A DNA stretch of 52,430 nt, from positions 1 to 52,430 of the forward strand of contig JBFLKU010000013.1 in assembly GCA_040883315.1 (NCBI GenBank). The letters run 5' to 3'. Below, piece after piece: positions 40,872 to 49,453 of the stretch (its first letter is position 1; each line of letters opens with the position of its first letter). The notes beneath the pieces were generated by a model. The model worked only from the letters and a program-made list of their open reading frames with translations, was not told where the DNA came from and ran no database searches. Position numbers and translations under genes: made by a program. Origin of the DNA: JAFGUF01 sp040883315. Lineage in GTDB: Bacteria; Bacillota; Clostridia; Christensenellales; UMGS416.

Positions 40872-41900
40872 ATGGTAGTAGCGAAAAGTACAAAAACGAT
40901 ATTGGTAATCCTTGTCTGGGTATTGGCAGTGGTAGCATTTGCATTCACAATGCTGCAAATTCTAAACCCGACAGAGCATACAGTAGAAAAGACAATCTAT
41001 GAATCTGATATTACATCAGCCATAGACTACAATGTACGACTGACAAATACACCCGTATACAACAAGCCAATGGACGCAGAACCCGCTAAATACTATATAG
41101 TTCCTTTCACAGACTATATTTCGCTGGACTGCAGCTATTCATTGGAGAGTGCATATGAGGCAGACATACAAGCAAATAGCTATGCAACTGTGTTCCTTAT
41201 ATCATATATCGACGAAGGAAACGACGAAGTAATACTTTGGAAAAAAGAATATACTCTATCAGACACCGAGGCCAACCAAACTACAGGAACATCGATATCC
41301 GGCGAAAAAGGTCTTAAGCTTCGCCTTGAGGAATACGACACTCTGATAGATCAAATATTCGATACATATGGCTTTAAGTCTAATTATTACTTAACAATAA
41401 TGTATACTACAGAGTTTACAGTATCCTATAACGGGCATCAAGAGAAAAAGACACTTCAGCCAAAGCTGAGAATTAATTTGGAAGATTTGCTTTTTGAGGT
41501 TCAGGAAGATAGTCTTTCAAAAGGGAAAATACAGATGAGCCAACAGGAAACTGTGGCTGATGAAATAAACTGGGAAATGGTGATAGTAGGCGGCGCAATA
41601 TTCTTGCTTCTTGCAGTCTTTGCAATGCTTCTGCCAACCAAGATACTTTCTACTGCTTCACTATCAGAACAGGAAAAGATACTGAAACAAATAAATATCA
41701 AATATGGTGACAGAATAGTAAATACCTTTGATATGCCAAGCATGCAAACTAAGGCAGCAAAAGTAGAAGATATTACAGACATCATAAAAATAGCAGATGA
41801 AACAGGACAGCCTGTATTCTGCACAAAATCAGACGGCGAAACCCACTACTACGTGACAATCAATGACGTGATATATTATATCACTGTAAATGGTAAATAA
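40872..41900 (+). CDS. DUF5305-like membrane protein of the fibre locus
   Basis: The 342-residue protein has an N-terminal helix (residues about 8-30), an extracytoplasmic beta-rich domain of about 200 residues (TPVYNKPMDAEPAKYYIVPF, then YSLESAYEADIQANSYATVF) and a second helix near 235-257. A cytoplasmic tail follows. This two-helix layout next to a SipW-like peptidase fits the DUF5305 family, whose role is unknown. It overlaps no gene but is 29 bp from the peptidase and followed immediately by the first TasA-like gene. The family name is from memory. Confidence 0.72.
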   Translation: MVVAKSTKTILVILVWVLAVVAFAFTMLQILNPTEHTVEKTIYESDITSAIDYNVRLTNTPVYNKPMDAEPAKYYIVPFTDYISLDCSYSLESAYEADIQANSYATVFLISYIDEGNDEVILWKKEYTLSDTEANQTTGTSISGEKGLKLRLEEYDTLIDQIFDTYGFKSNYYLTIMYTTEFTVSYNGHQEKKTLQPKLRINLEDLLFEVQEDSLSKGKIQMSQQETVADEINWEMVIVGGAIFLLLAVFAMLLPTKILSTASLSEQEKILKQINIKYGDRIVNTFDMPSMQTKAAKVEDITDIIKIADETGQPVFCTKSDGETHYYVTINDVIYYITVNGK

Positions 41901-41913
41901 AAGGAAGGGAAAA

Positions 41914-42519
41914 ATGAAAAAGCTAATAGTCATATTTTTAATAATTACTCTATTTGCTATGAGCACAGCCTATGCTGTTTGGACAGATTCTGTTTCTACC
42001 AGAGTCACAGCCACCAGTGCAGTTGTCCGAATGGACTACACCAGAAGGCAGGAAAACTCAAACAAAATAGACTATACCATTCAAAACATGAACCCGTTGA
42101 GTAATTCTAACCCTTACTTTACTATAGAAGAGAATGTCACAAACCTAAATTTGGGTGACAGAGTAGAAGTGCGATATACCCTAGAAAATACAGGCGACGT
42201 GGCAGTGACATTAGATGGATTTTCATTCACAGGAAAAGCATTTGACCCCACATGGGATATATTGAATGATTCCGTCATGGTAGACTATGAAGTGACAAAC
42301 AACAGTGCAAACCCTCACTTTAGTGCTACATCCACAGTATCAAATCTGAGGACAGCAACGCAAGTAACGTTTGCAAACAGCCAAAACAACATTCTCCAGC
42401 CGGGAGATACATGCAGAGTGACTGTAACATACTACAGGGAAAGCGTTTGGTGGCTAATCGATATTTTTTCAGTCGATGTAACCAAAACGGATCACCCTAT
42501 GTATTCAGTATATAGATAA
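41914..42519 (+). CDS. TasA/camelysin-like secreted protein 1
   Basis: About 202 residues from ATG 41914 after AAGGAAGGG. The signal peptide ends in TAYA and is followed by VWTDSVSTRVTATSAVV, the SipW-dependent signal and N-terminal beta strand seen in TasA and camelysins. The mature part is beta-rich with NxGDVAV-type segments (LENTGDVAVTLDGF). It lacks Cys apart from one in DTCRV. It probably forms extracellular fibres or matrix after cleavage by the linked peptidase. Fibre formation itself is not shown by the sequence. Confidence 0.85.
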   Translation: MKKLIVIFLIITLFAMSTAYAVWTDSVSTRVTATSAVVRMDYTRRQENSNKIDYTIQNMNPLSNSNPYFTIEENVTNLNLGDRVEVRYTLENTGDVAVTLDGFSFTGKAFDPTWDILNDSVMVDYEVTNNSANPHFSATSTVSNLRTATQVTFANSQNNILQPGDTCRVTVTYYRESVWWLIDIFSVDVTKTDHPMYSVYR

Positions 42520-42562
42520 TAATTTTACTACAATAGAGACATACTTTAGGAGGCAAAAACTA

Positions 42563-43195
42563 ATGAAAAAAAGGAACGTTGTAATCATAGTACTGCTAAT
42601 AGCATTACTTTTGATGGGAAGTGCATATGCATTATGGACAGATTCAGTAACAGTAGAAGTGACTGCACAATCAGCAACAATGGACGTACAAATAGTTGAA
42701 AGAACAGAAAATATAACTCCACCATCAGGTTTAAGTGTTATAACCTATTTAGACGCACCAGTACCAGCAACAATCAATGCTGCTAACCCAACATCTTCTG
42801 TTACAGAAGGAATTGTTAATTTCATCCCTGGTGATGTTGTAACATTGACTTACAAAATTGAAAACAGAGGAACAATTGATGTATTGCTTACAGGCGTAAA
42901 CATCACATATCCGGGTGCAACACAAACATTGCAATCACTAACACTTCTGGACTGGACACTTACTGAATATGTTGGCGGCGTTGCAACAGGTGACTCAATC
43001 AGCGGAAGCGGACATCTGGGAACAATCACTGCAAACACAAATGCATCAGCATCAAACGTAGGTATCTTGGCAAATGCTGCTACAGACTACTGCCTACTAA
43101 CTGTTGAAGTGCAAATTGATGATCCATCAGGCGTGCCATACAGCAGTGTACTAGAAACATCATTCACAGTTACACCTGTATTTACACAAGACTAA
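42563..43195 (+). CDS. TasA/camelysin-like secreted protein 2
   Basis: The 210-residue protein has a signal peptide ending in SAYA and the mature start LWTDSVTVEVTAQSATMDV, parallel to the first paralogue. The rest is beta-rich, Thr/Asn/Ala-rich and acidic (YKIENRGTIDVLLTGVNI). It has no lysine-rich patch and a single Cys (DYCLLTV). AGGAGG precedes the ATG. It ends at a terminator, closing the operon. Its composition suggests the major fibre or filler subunit, which is inference. Confidence 0.87.
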   Translation: MKKRNVVIIVLLIALLLMGSAYALWTDSVTVEVTAQSATMDVQIVERTENITPPSGLSVITYLDAPVPATINAANPTSSVTEGIVNFIPGDVVTLTYKIENRGTIDVLLTGVNITYPGATQTLQSLTLLDWTLTEYVGGVATGDSISGSGHLGTITANTNASASNVGILANAATDYCLLTVEVQIDDPSGVPYSSVLETSFTVTPVFTQD

Positions 43196-43219
43196 CAATA
43201 CTAAGTGTTTACACTTTAT

Positions 43220-43244
43220 GGACAGCTTCGGCTGTTCTTTTTTT
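43220..43244 (+). terminator. Terminator of the fibre locus
   Basis: GGACAGC-TTCG-GCTGTTC (43220-43237), with one G-U pair, is followed by TTTTTTT. The TTCG loop is a stable tetraloop. Confidence 0.9.
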
Positions 43245-43351
43245 GTTCAAAAATCTATGGTGACTATGTTACATTCAAAAAAGCTAGTATATTATATCAT
43301 TTGTATAAACAACAAACCTTATATAAAACTATGGAAAGCGAGTGAATATAA

Positions 43352-43780
43352 ATGAAAAAGTTTTTACTTATAATAGCAGCAGCCACGCTGTTTCTAGCAT
43401 CATGTACAGCTGTGGATACACCAAGTGATACCTCTGCAAAAGATATCACAACAAGTGAACCAGCTGCAAAGGCAGAGATGATAAACAACTCTCCTGCAGA
43501 GTTTGAAGCCAATATGGAAGGCGAATTCCTTCTGCTGGATGTAAGAACACAGGAAGAATACGACGCTGGTCATATCGATGGATCTACATTGATACCTGTT
43601 ACAGAGCTGCAAAGCCGACTAGATGAGATATCAGACTACAAAGATAAAAAGGTACTGGTATACTGCAGAAGCGGCAATAGAAGCGTTACAGCATCTAATA
43701 TACTGCTAGACAGCGGCTTTACACAAGTATATAACCTAGAAACAGGATTCAACGCCTGGTCAGCATATAAAGGCCAATAA
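43352..43780 (+). CDS. Rhodanese-domain lipoprotein
   Basis: The 142-residue protein has lipobox LASC near residue 18, then a Ser/Thr-rich linker. A single rhodanese domain (about 48-142) has the catalytic Cys105 in VLVYCRSGNRSV and LLLDVRTQEEYDAGHIDGS. It would be exposed outside the membrane and handle sulfane sulfur or sulfurtransfer. GAAAGCGAG before the ATG. It lies 11 bp before a small ferredoxin gene, with which it is probably co-transcribed. Confidence 0.93.
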   Translation: MKKFLLIIAAATLFLASCTAVDTPSDTSAKDITTSEPAAKAEMINNSPAEFEANMEGEFLLLDVRTQEEYDAGHIDGSTLIPVTELQSRLDEISDYKDKKVLVYCRSGNRSVTASNILLDSGFTQVYNLETGFNAWSAYKGQ

Positions 43781-43790
43781 GGGGTGACGA

Positions 43791-43979
43791 ATGAGCATTA
43801 AAGTAGTAGAATATTTATGTCCGCAAAATCATATGTGCCCGGCAGCCATGATATGCCCCGTAGGTGCTTTGACACAAATCGGCGAAAGCGCCCCGGTGGT
43901 TGACAACGACAAATGCATAGACTGCGGCAAATGCGTGCAATACTGCCCAACAGGTGCACTGCAGCTAGTGAAAGAATAA
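43791..43979 (+). CDS. Small 4Fe-4S ferredoxin with unusual first motif
   Basis: 62 residues. The second half has a standard cluster motif CIDCGKCVQYCPTGAL. The first half is CPQNHMCPAAMICPVGAL, with Cys at 10, 16 and 22 in spacing C-x5-C-x5-CP, unlike the usual C-x2-C-x2-C-x3-CP. Only one regular [4Fe-4S] cluster is certain. GGGGTGACG lies before the ATG. The partner rhodanese lipoprotein is extracellular, so they probably act in different compartments. Confidence 0.88.
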   Translation: MSIKVVEYLCPQNHMCPAAMICPVGALTQIGESAPVVDNDKCIDCGKCVQYCPTGALQLVKE

Positions 43980-43999
43980 TAGGATATAAAAATCAAAAA

Positions 44000-44028
44000 A
44001 TGTCTGCCTAGTGCAGGCATATTTTTTT
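44000..44028 (+). terminator. Terminator after the ferredoxin gene
   Basis: ATGTCTGC pairs with GCAGGCAT (one G-U pair) and is followed by ATTTTTTT. Confidence 0.72.
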
Positions 44029-44039
44029 GTCATACTTTC

Positions 44040-44131
44040 GTACTACTGCAGGTAGTACCAACGGACTAGCATGAAAATCATTTGTTTTTCATACTGTTGG
44101 TCAATATGCTTTGTAATACTTTTGTAATACT
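44040..44131. promoter_or_regulatory. Repeat-rich control region of the RND exporter
   Basis: GTACTAC/GTAGTAC (44040-44046, 44052-44058) is a perfect dyad. ACCAAC (44057-44062) is inverted as GTTGGT (44096-44101), enclosing ATGAAAA/TTTTCAT (44071-44077, 44086-44092). TTTGTAATACT is then repeated in tandem (44110-44120 and 44121-44131). It lies 48-139 bp before the exporter gene. Confidence 0.65.
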
Positions 44132-44178
44132 ATATATTTATATAAAATATATGGAAAGATTAATTACAAGGAGAGAAA

Positions 44179-47100
44179 ATGGACAAAAAAATAAAAAACC
44201 TTCTCAGCCATAAGCTGCTGATACTGCTGCTTTCTATGCTGCTTCTGGCTTTTGGAATATACAGCTATGTGAAAATACCAAAGCAGGAAATGCCGGATAT
44301 AACAGCTATGTACGGCTTTGTTCAGGTGACTGCACCGGGACTAAACCCAGACGAAATCAATGAGAACATAGTTGAGCCCATTAATGATATTATCAACGAT
44401 TATCCCGAAGTGGAAAGTTTCCAAACCACCATTTTAGACAATGTATGCATAATACTTCTGGAGATGAATATGGACGATTCATCTTCGCAGGATACGCTGG
44501 AAGAGATTAAATCCAAGGTGCTGTATCAAGATATGCCAGATAGCGTGACGGACATGCAATTCATCACAGATATGAAAACTCCGCAGGCAATCTACGCAGT
44601 GCACAGCAAAGAGCTGGATGAATACTCCATAACCAATATAGCCAAAGAGCTGGCACAGGATCTGGATACGGTTACAAACGTGGTGAAAACCAAGGTAGAC
44701 TCCGCATATTCCCAGCAGGTGGTAGTGAAAATAGACTACAAAAAGCTAAATGACCTGCCTCTTACTTTGATAGACATATACAGCATACTTTTGGCAAACT
44801 CTGCTGAGATCCCCCTAGGAATAACAGAATTCAACGGCGAATCATCCAGCATTATAATAAACAGCAATTACGAAACACTAAAAGACATAGAAAACATAGT
44901 GCTCTTTGCCAATGAATACAGAGTGTATAAAATAGGCGATATTGCAGATGTTTCGCTGCAAAATACAGAAAGCAAAAAAACATATGAATTCAATTCAGAA
45001 ACAGCTGCCTTTGTTGAAGTATATTTTGAAGAAGACATAGACTTCACAGTAATCGGCGATGAACTGCAGCAAAAGGTAGATGACTTTGAAGCAAGCAGAG
45101 AAGAAGATGTTACGATTTCAGCCATGACATTCTCTCCCCAGTATGTAAAAGAGCAAGTAAACCAAGTGATGATTAACCTTGCGCAGTGTATAGCCATCGT
45201 TATGCTTGTAGTTCTAGTGGGGCTTGGCATCAGGAATTCGCTTGCTATTGCCATCACTATTCCTGTTATAGTAATGACAACTGTTGGCGTGCTATACATG
45301 CTGGGACAAAAGCTGGAGTTAATCAGCATAGCTGGATTGATAGTATCCATCGGAATATTGGTTGACAACTCCATAGTAATATCAGAGGCGGCACAGCACT
45401 ACATAGACAAGGGATTCAAAAACAATGTCTCCTGCCACAAAGCTGTACGAGACAATTCCATACCGGTGCTCTCATCCACTCTCACAACAGTTGCCGCCTT
45501 TGTTCCTCTGCTTATGCTGCCGGGCATAGCAGGCGATGTTGCCTATACTCTGCCTTTGACTATATTAACAGCCATTATACTTTCATACATCATAGCTATG
45601 ACTCTAACTCCGACCTTGGCAAAAATATTTTTCAGACCAAAAAAGAGCAGAAGGCAGAAGCATTCTTTAAAACCAGAAAAAAATAAATTTCTAGAAAAAG
45701 TGCTTATTTTCACTTTCAAGCTTTCTGTTATTCCTGCTGTTGTGTCGTTTATCATCCTAGGTATTCTGTCCTACTTTGTGGTGGAAAACCTGACGATTGA
45801 TATTTTGCCAAAAACAGAGGCAAGCATAGTATATGTAGACTATACATATGATGAAAGCGACAACGAAAAGACATACGAATATGCCAAAGATATAGAGGAA
45901 ATCGTAGCCCAACAGCCAGATATAATCAATTATGGCTTTTCACAGGGCGGCGGACTGCCGAAATTCTACATCACTCTCGGTACTGTCAGCCAGCTTCCCC
46001 AAAATGGCAGATTCTTTATAGAGTACGACTGCGATTCGCAGGATTTGCCGGACTATATGAGTCTGCTGGAAGCAGATCTTCAGCCGCTTCTAGATGAAGG
46101 CGAAATTTCCGTAAACAGGCTGGAGCTGTCTCAGCCGGCTGCACCTGTGCAGATAGTTCTATCATCCAATGATTACGAAGGACTATTAGACAAATCCAAA
46201 AAAATATTTGATGAAGTTTCCCTGCTGGATTCCTTCAAAGATGGTCAGCTGCTGGCACCTGAAACCAAAACCGACCTGATACTAAAGCTGGACAAAGAAA
46301 AAATAGCACTTAATCAGCTGACAATAATAGAAGTGCAGCAACAGATATCCACAAACCTTAACGGCATAAGAGATGCTCTGTATAAGCAAGATGATACTCT
46401 GCTGGATGTAAAAATAATTCCGGATATTGATAACTTAGACGATTTATTGGACTTAAATATAAAATCCACAAACAATACATCCATAAAGCTGGACGAAATT
46501 GCCGACCTGCAGGAAATAGAGCAGCTCGAATATATCAGCATGTTCAACGGCATACCATCAGTCACAATAGATGCATATATGGCAGACGGATTCAGCACAT
46601 ATAATTTGGAAAAGGATATTTTGAAAATCGTAGACAAATACGACGATGGAAGCATAATTATAAACAAAAAAGGCGACAATGAGCTGACAAACGAAATACT
46701 TAGCTCCATATTGCTTGCATTTATGGTGGCTTTGCTGGCAATATATTTGATTATGTATTTCCAATTCAAGTCTTTCATCCAGCCGCTGATCATTCTGATG
46801 TCCATACCACTTTCATTCATCGGCTCACTGGCAGCACTTCTGATAATGAATGAAAACATCACCCTTACAGCGCTGCTAGGCTTGGTTTCCTTGATAGGAA
46901 TAGTGGTAAACAACGGAATACTGCTGGTAGAGTACATAAATAGAAGCCTGAATGAAGGCAATAGCGTTGCAGATAGCTGCGTGCTCTCGGTCAGCCGAAG
47001 GCTCCGCCCTATCCTGCTATCGAGCCTGACAACCATACTAGGCATCATTCCTCTGGCTGTATTTGGCGGCGACTTTTTCCGTCCGCTGGCTGTCACATTT

Positions 47101-47205
47101 ATGGGCGGAATGTTCACCTCCACTCTGCTTGTGCTTTTTATAATTCCTCAGCTTTACTACATTACAAAATCGAAAAAAGCCAAAGAAGCCAAAACCAAAG
47201 TGTGA
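44179..47205 (+). CDS. RND-family efflux transporter
   Basis: 1008 residues in the AcrB/CzcA layout: one helix near 13-31, a large extracytoplasmic loop to about 335, and helices 2-6. After a second loop come TM 7-12 (SPQYVKEQVNQVMINLAQCI and later LLGLVSLIGIVVNNGILLVE). TM4 carries VSIGILVDNSIVISEA, with Asp-Asn where AcrB has Asp-Asp. Export of hydrophobic or cationic compounds by proton exchange is the family role; the substrate is unknown. No membrane-fusion or outer-membrane partner gene is near, as is usual for SwrC-type Gram-positive RND proteins. The ATG follows AAGGAGAG. Confidence 0.93.
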   Translation: MDKKIKNLLSHKLLILLLSMLLLAFGIYSYVKIPKQEMPDITAMYGFVQVTAPGLNPDEINENIVEPINDIINDYPEVESFQTTILDNVCIILLEMNMDDSSSQDTLEEIKSKVLYQDMPDSVTDMQFITDMKTPQAIYAVHSKELDEYSITNIAKELAQDLDTVTNVVKTKVDSAYSQQVVVKIDYKKLNDLPLTLIDIYSILLANSAEIPLGITEFNGESSSIIINSNYETLKDIENIVLFANEYRVYKIGDIADVSLQNTESKKTYEFNSETAAFVEVYFEEDIDFTVIGDELQQKVDDFEASREEDVTISAMTFSPQYVKEQVNQVMINLAQCIAIVMLVVLVGLGIRNSLAIAITIPVIVMTTVGVLYMLGQKLELISIAGLIVSIGILVDNSIVISEAAQHYIDKGFKNNVSCHKAVRDNSIPVLSSTLTTVAAFVPLLMLPGIAGDVAYTLPLTILTAIILSYIIAMTLTPTLAKIFFRPKKSRRQKHSLKPEKNKFLEKVLIFTFKLSVIPAVVSFIILGILSYFVVENLTIDILPKTEASIVYVDYTYDESDNEKTYEYAKDIEEIVAQQPDIINYGFSQGGGLPKFYITLGTVSQLPQNGRFFIEYDCDSQDLPDYMSLLEADLQPLLDEGEISVNRLELSQPAAPVQIVLSSNDYEGLLDKSKKIFDEVSLLDSFKDGQLLAPETKTDLILKLDKEKIALNQLTIIEVQQQISTNLNGIRDALYKQDDTLLDVKIIPDIDNLDDLLDLNIKSTNNTSIKLDEIADLQEIEQLEYISMFNGIPSVTIDAYMADGFSTYNLEKDILKIVDKYDDGSIIINKKGDNELTNEILSSILLAFMVALLAIYLIMYFQFKSFIQPLIILMSIPLSFIGSLAALLIMNENITLTALLGLVSLIGIVVNNGILLVEYINRSLNEGNSVADSCVLSVSRRLRPILLSSLTTILGIIPLAVFGGDFFRPLAVTFMGGMFTSTLLVLFIIPQLYYITKSKKAKEAKTKV

Positions 47206-47287
47206 TATATTAACGAATATTTCCAATTCTATAGAAATATAAGTGTAATCCTGCTATAATGAATATTAGATTATAGCAGGAGAACTT

Positions 47288-48214
47288 ATGTATAAAACAG
47301 TATTAATAATTTTATCCCACATGTTCGCTTTTTCAGCCGGTCAGCTGCCGCTTATAATGCTGGCATTCTACAAAAAGCTGAACTATCGCTATGTCCATAG
47401 CTATCAATCAATATTAAGAATTATCACAATTTCTGTAGTTCTAATTATAGTATCTGTATACAAAATGGTATATATCGCTATATATAACCAGCAGATTATT
47501 CCTAGCATAAATACGAATATATCTCTATTTTTCGCTATTGCGTTTATTGCGTGCGTATTTTTGAGCATATATTTTATTATAGATAGAGCAATAGTTCATT
47601 TTAGTTCTAAAATCCGCAGATTTATTCTTAATCTGTCTGCCGGAATAACAGTATTTCTGGCTATTTTCACTATATTTCAGTTGGTTTCGCAGTCACAGGA
47701 AAATCAGCTAAATTACATAGACCTAGCTATCAATTGGATATATCCCATACTTACCGGTCTTTTGTCCCTGTATGGCATAATCTCATTAGTTTTTTACAAA
47801 AAATCCAGTAGAAATCAGAGAACCTATTCAATAATTTTTATTCTGGGAATACCTTTTATTATTCTGGATATCTTATTTACAGAAAAGCTAAATTTTATGC
47901 TCACCTCCCTTCCATACATTGCATATATAATTGCAGTTTTTTATGAAGTCTTCAGCAGTGCGGCAGACCAAATAAAGCCGCCACAAACCAAAAACTCTGT
48001 GATTAAAAAACAATATCAGCTGACAGACAGAGAAATGGATGTGTATCTGCTGGCTGCACAGGGGCTTTCCAATCAGGAAATAAGCAAACAGCTTTTTGTC
48101 AGTGTGCATACTATAAAAACCCATCTGCAACACATATTTTCCAAGCTGAATGTAAGCACCCGATATCAGCTGATGCAATTCGAAAAAGAAAACGCACAAG
48201 ATAAGGAACAATAG
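47288..48214 (+). CDS. Membrane-bound LuxR-type transcription regulator
   Basis: 308 residues. About seven N-terminal helices (residues 5-225) are followed by a C-terminal LuxR helix-turn-helix LTDREMDVYLLAAQGLSNQE and VHTIKTHLQHIFSKLNVSTR. The sensor is in the membrane with no kinase or receiver domain, so it probably acts as a one-component sensor. AGGAG lies before the ATG. It starts 82 bp after the RND gene with a space for its own promoter, and could regulate it. This pairing is inference. Confidence 0.88.
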   Translation: MYKTVLIILSHMFAFSAGQLPLIMLAFYKKLNYRYVHSYQSILRIITISVVLIIVSVYKMVYIAIYNQQIIPSINTNISLFFAIAFIACVFLSIYFIIDRAIVHFSSKIRRFILNLSAGITVFLAIFTIFQLVSQSQENQLNYIDLAINWIYPILTGLLSLYGIISLVFYKKSSRNQRTYSIIFILGIPFIILDILFTEKLNFMLTSLPYIAYIIAVFYEVFSSAADQIKPPQTKNSVIKKQYQLTDREMDVYLLAAQGLSNQEISKQLFVSVHTIKTHLQHIFSKLNVSTRYQLMQFEKENAQDKEQ

Positions 48215-48449
48215 CTCTGCCGCAGAAAATAAATCATTTTATTTCAAATAGTTTATTTTATAATGTGCTAACATGCATTATTTTTAATTATTATGTTATT
48301 TTAAATATTGCTTTTATTTTTATAAAATATCTCTATAATAGTAATTCGGCAATATCATATTTGATATTCCGTAATAATTTTTTACTCTCTAAAGATTTTG
48401 ATTTAGCACCTATTTTAGGTGCTTTCTTTTTATTCATTCCAATTTGCAA
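48215..48449. other. AT-rich gap after the LuxR gene
   Basis: The 299-bp space before manA contains the terminator at 48405-48430 and the manA promoter. The first 190 bp show no credible gene or named element. Confidence 0.4.
48405..48430 (+). terminator. Terminator upstream of manA
   Basis: AGCACCTA (48405-48412) pairs with TAGGTGCT (48416-48423), followed by TTCTTTT. It is about 190 bp after the LuxR gene, so it may end that transcript or an unseen small RNA. Confidence 0.6.
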
Positions 48450-48478
48450 TTGGCATATTTGGCTATGTATGATAAAAT
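48450..48478 (+). promoter_or_regulatory. Promoter of the manA operon
   Basis: TTGGCA (48450-48455), a 17-bp spacer, then TAAAAT (48473-48478), 36 bp before the manA start. Confidence 0.65.
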
Positions 48479-48513
48479 ATCCTTGATATTTCGGAATAAA
48501 TGAGGTCATTCAA

Positions 48514-49437
48514 ATGCGCAAAAAAAATATGCCCGTATTGCTGGAGTCAAAGCTTTTCACCCACCTATGGGGCGGCAGCCTGCTGAAGGAAAACCTGAAT
48601 AAAAAATATTCAGATGAAAATGTAGGCGAAAGCTGGGAAGTGTCTGCACACCCAAAGGGAAACTCCACAATAGCATCCGGCGAATATGCCGGCATGGCAT
48701 TTGGTGAATACTACAAAAAAGTGCTGGGAAATAAAGCAGAATATCCTCTGCTTATCAAGCTGATTGGCCCAAAGAAGGATTTGTCTGTACAGGTTCACCC
48801 TGACGATGCATATGCAAAAGTGCACGAAAATTCACTAGGCAAAAAAGAGGCATGGTATGTGCTTTCAGCTCCAGAGGGAGGAAAGCTGATAGCGGGCGTA
48901 AACTGCACCAAGGAAGAGTTCAAAGAAGCGGTAGAAAACGGCAAAGCCGAGAAAACACTCAACTACCTAAACTGCAAAAAAGGAGACTTTATATCCATAG
49001 ATTCCGGATTGGTGCATGCACTTCTGGCTGATGTAATAGTCTATGAAGTACAGCAGAATTCCGACATCACCTATCGTATATACGACTGGGACAGAGTGGA
49101 CGAAAAAACCAAACAGCCAAGAGAGCTGCATGTGGAAAAAGCATTTGAAGTAATTGATTTTGAAAAGTCAGCAAAAATGGAGAGATCCTCCGGTGCTGAT
49201 TATCAGATGCTGACAGACAACGAATATTTTTCACTTTCAAAAATAAACTTTGAAGGCGAATACAAGGACAGCAGCAAATCCAGCGGTGCATACACCATCA
49301 TAAAGGGTCAGGCTGACGTTTGCATAGACAATGAAATACTATTTTCGGTATCAAAAGGTGATAGCTTCTACGCACCTTATTGCAATAATTTTACTATACT
49401 TGGAAAAGGAGAAATGCTGAAATCCACAGAAAAATAA
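48514..49437 (+). CDS. manA: Mannose-6-phosphate isomerase, class I
   Basis: It interconverts mannose-6-phosphate and fructose-6-phosphate. The 307 residues have the cupin-type metal site LSVQVHPDDAYAK with GKKEAWYVL, and a distal SGLVHALLADVIVYEVQ. A Gln-Gln-Asn-Ser-Asp-x-Thr-Tyr motif follows. The length is that of the short Firmicutes ManA. The ATG at 48514 follows GAGG at some distance. It is co-transcribed with a phosphohexomutase 17 bp downstream, consistent with mannose/glucose polymer precursor synthesis. Confidence 0.95.
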   Translation: MRKKNMPVLLESKLFTHLWGGSLLKENLNKKYSDENVGESWEVSAHPKGNSTIASGEYAGMAFGEYYKKVLGNKAEYPLLIKLIGPKKDLSVQVHPDDAYAKVHENSLGKKEAWYVLSAPEGGKLIAGVNCTKEEFKEAVENGKAEKTLNYLNCKKGDFISIDSGLVHALLADVIVYEVQQNSDITYRIYDWDRVDEKTKQPRELHVEKAFEVIDFEKSAKMERSSGADYQMLTDNEYFSLSKINFEGEYKDSSKSSGAYTIIKGQADVCIDNEILFSVSKGDSFYAPYCNNFTILGKGEMLKSTEK

Positions 49438-49453
49438 TTTCAGCAGAATAATT

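Noticed and set aside
46314..47123. A 269-residue antisense frame inside the RND gene
   Set aside because: Low-complexity Ser/Ile-rich shadow of transmembrane codons; the sense frame is a full-length transporter.
48265..48486. A 73-residue open frame between the LuxR gene and manA
   Set aside because: It runs through a terminator and the manA promoter and lacks a ribosome site.
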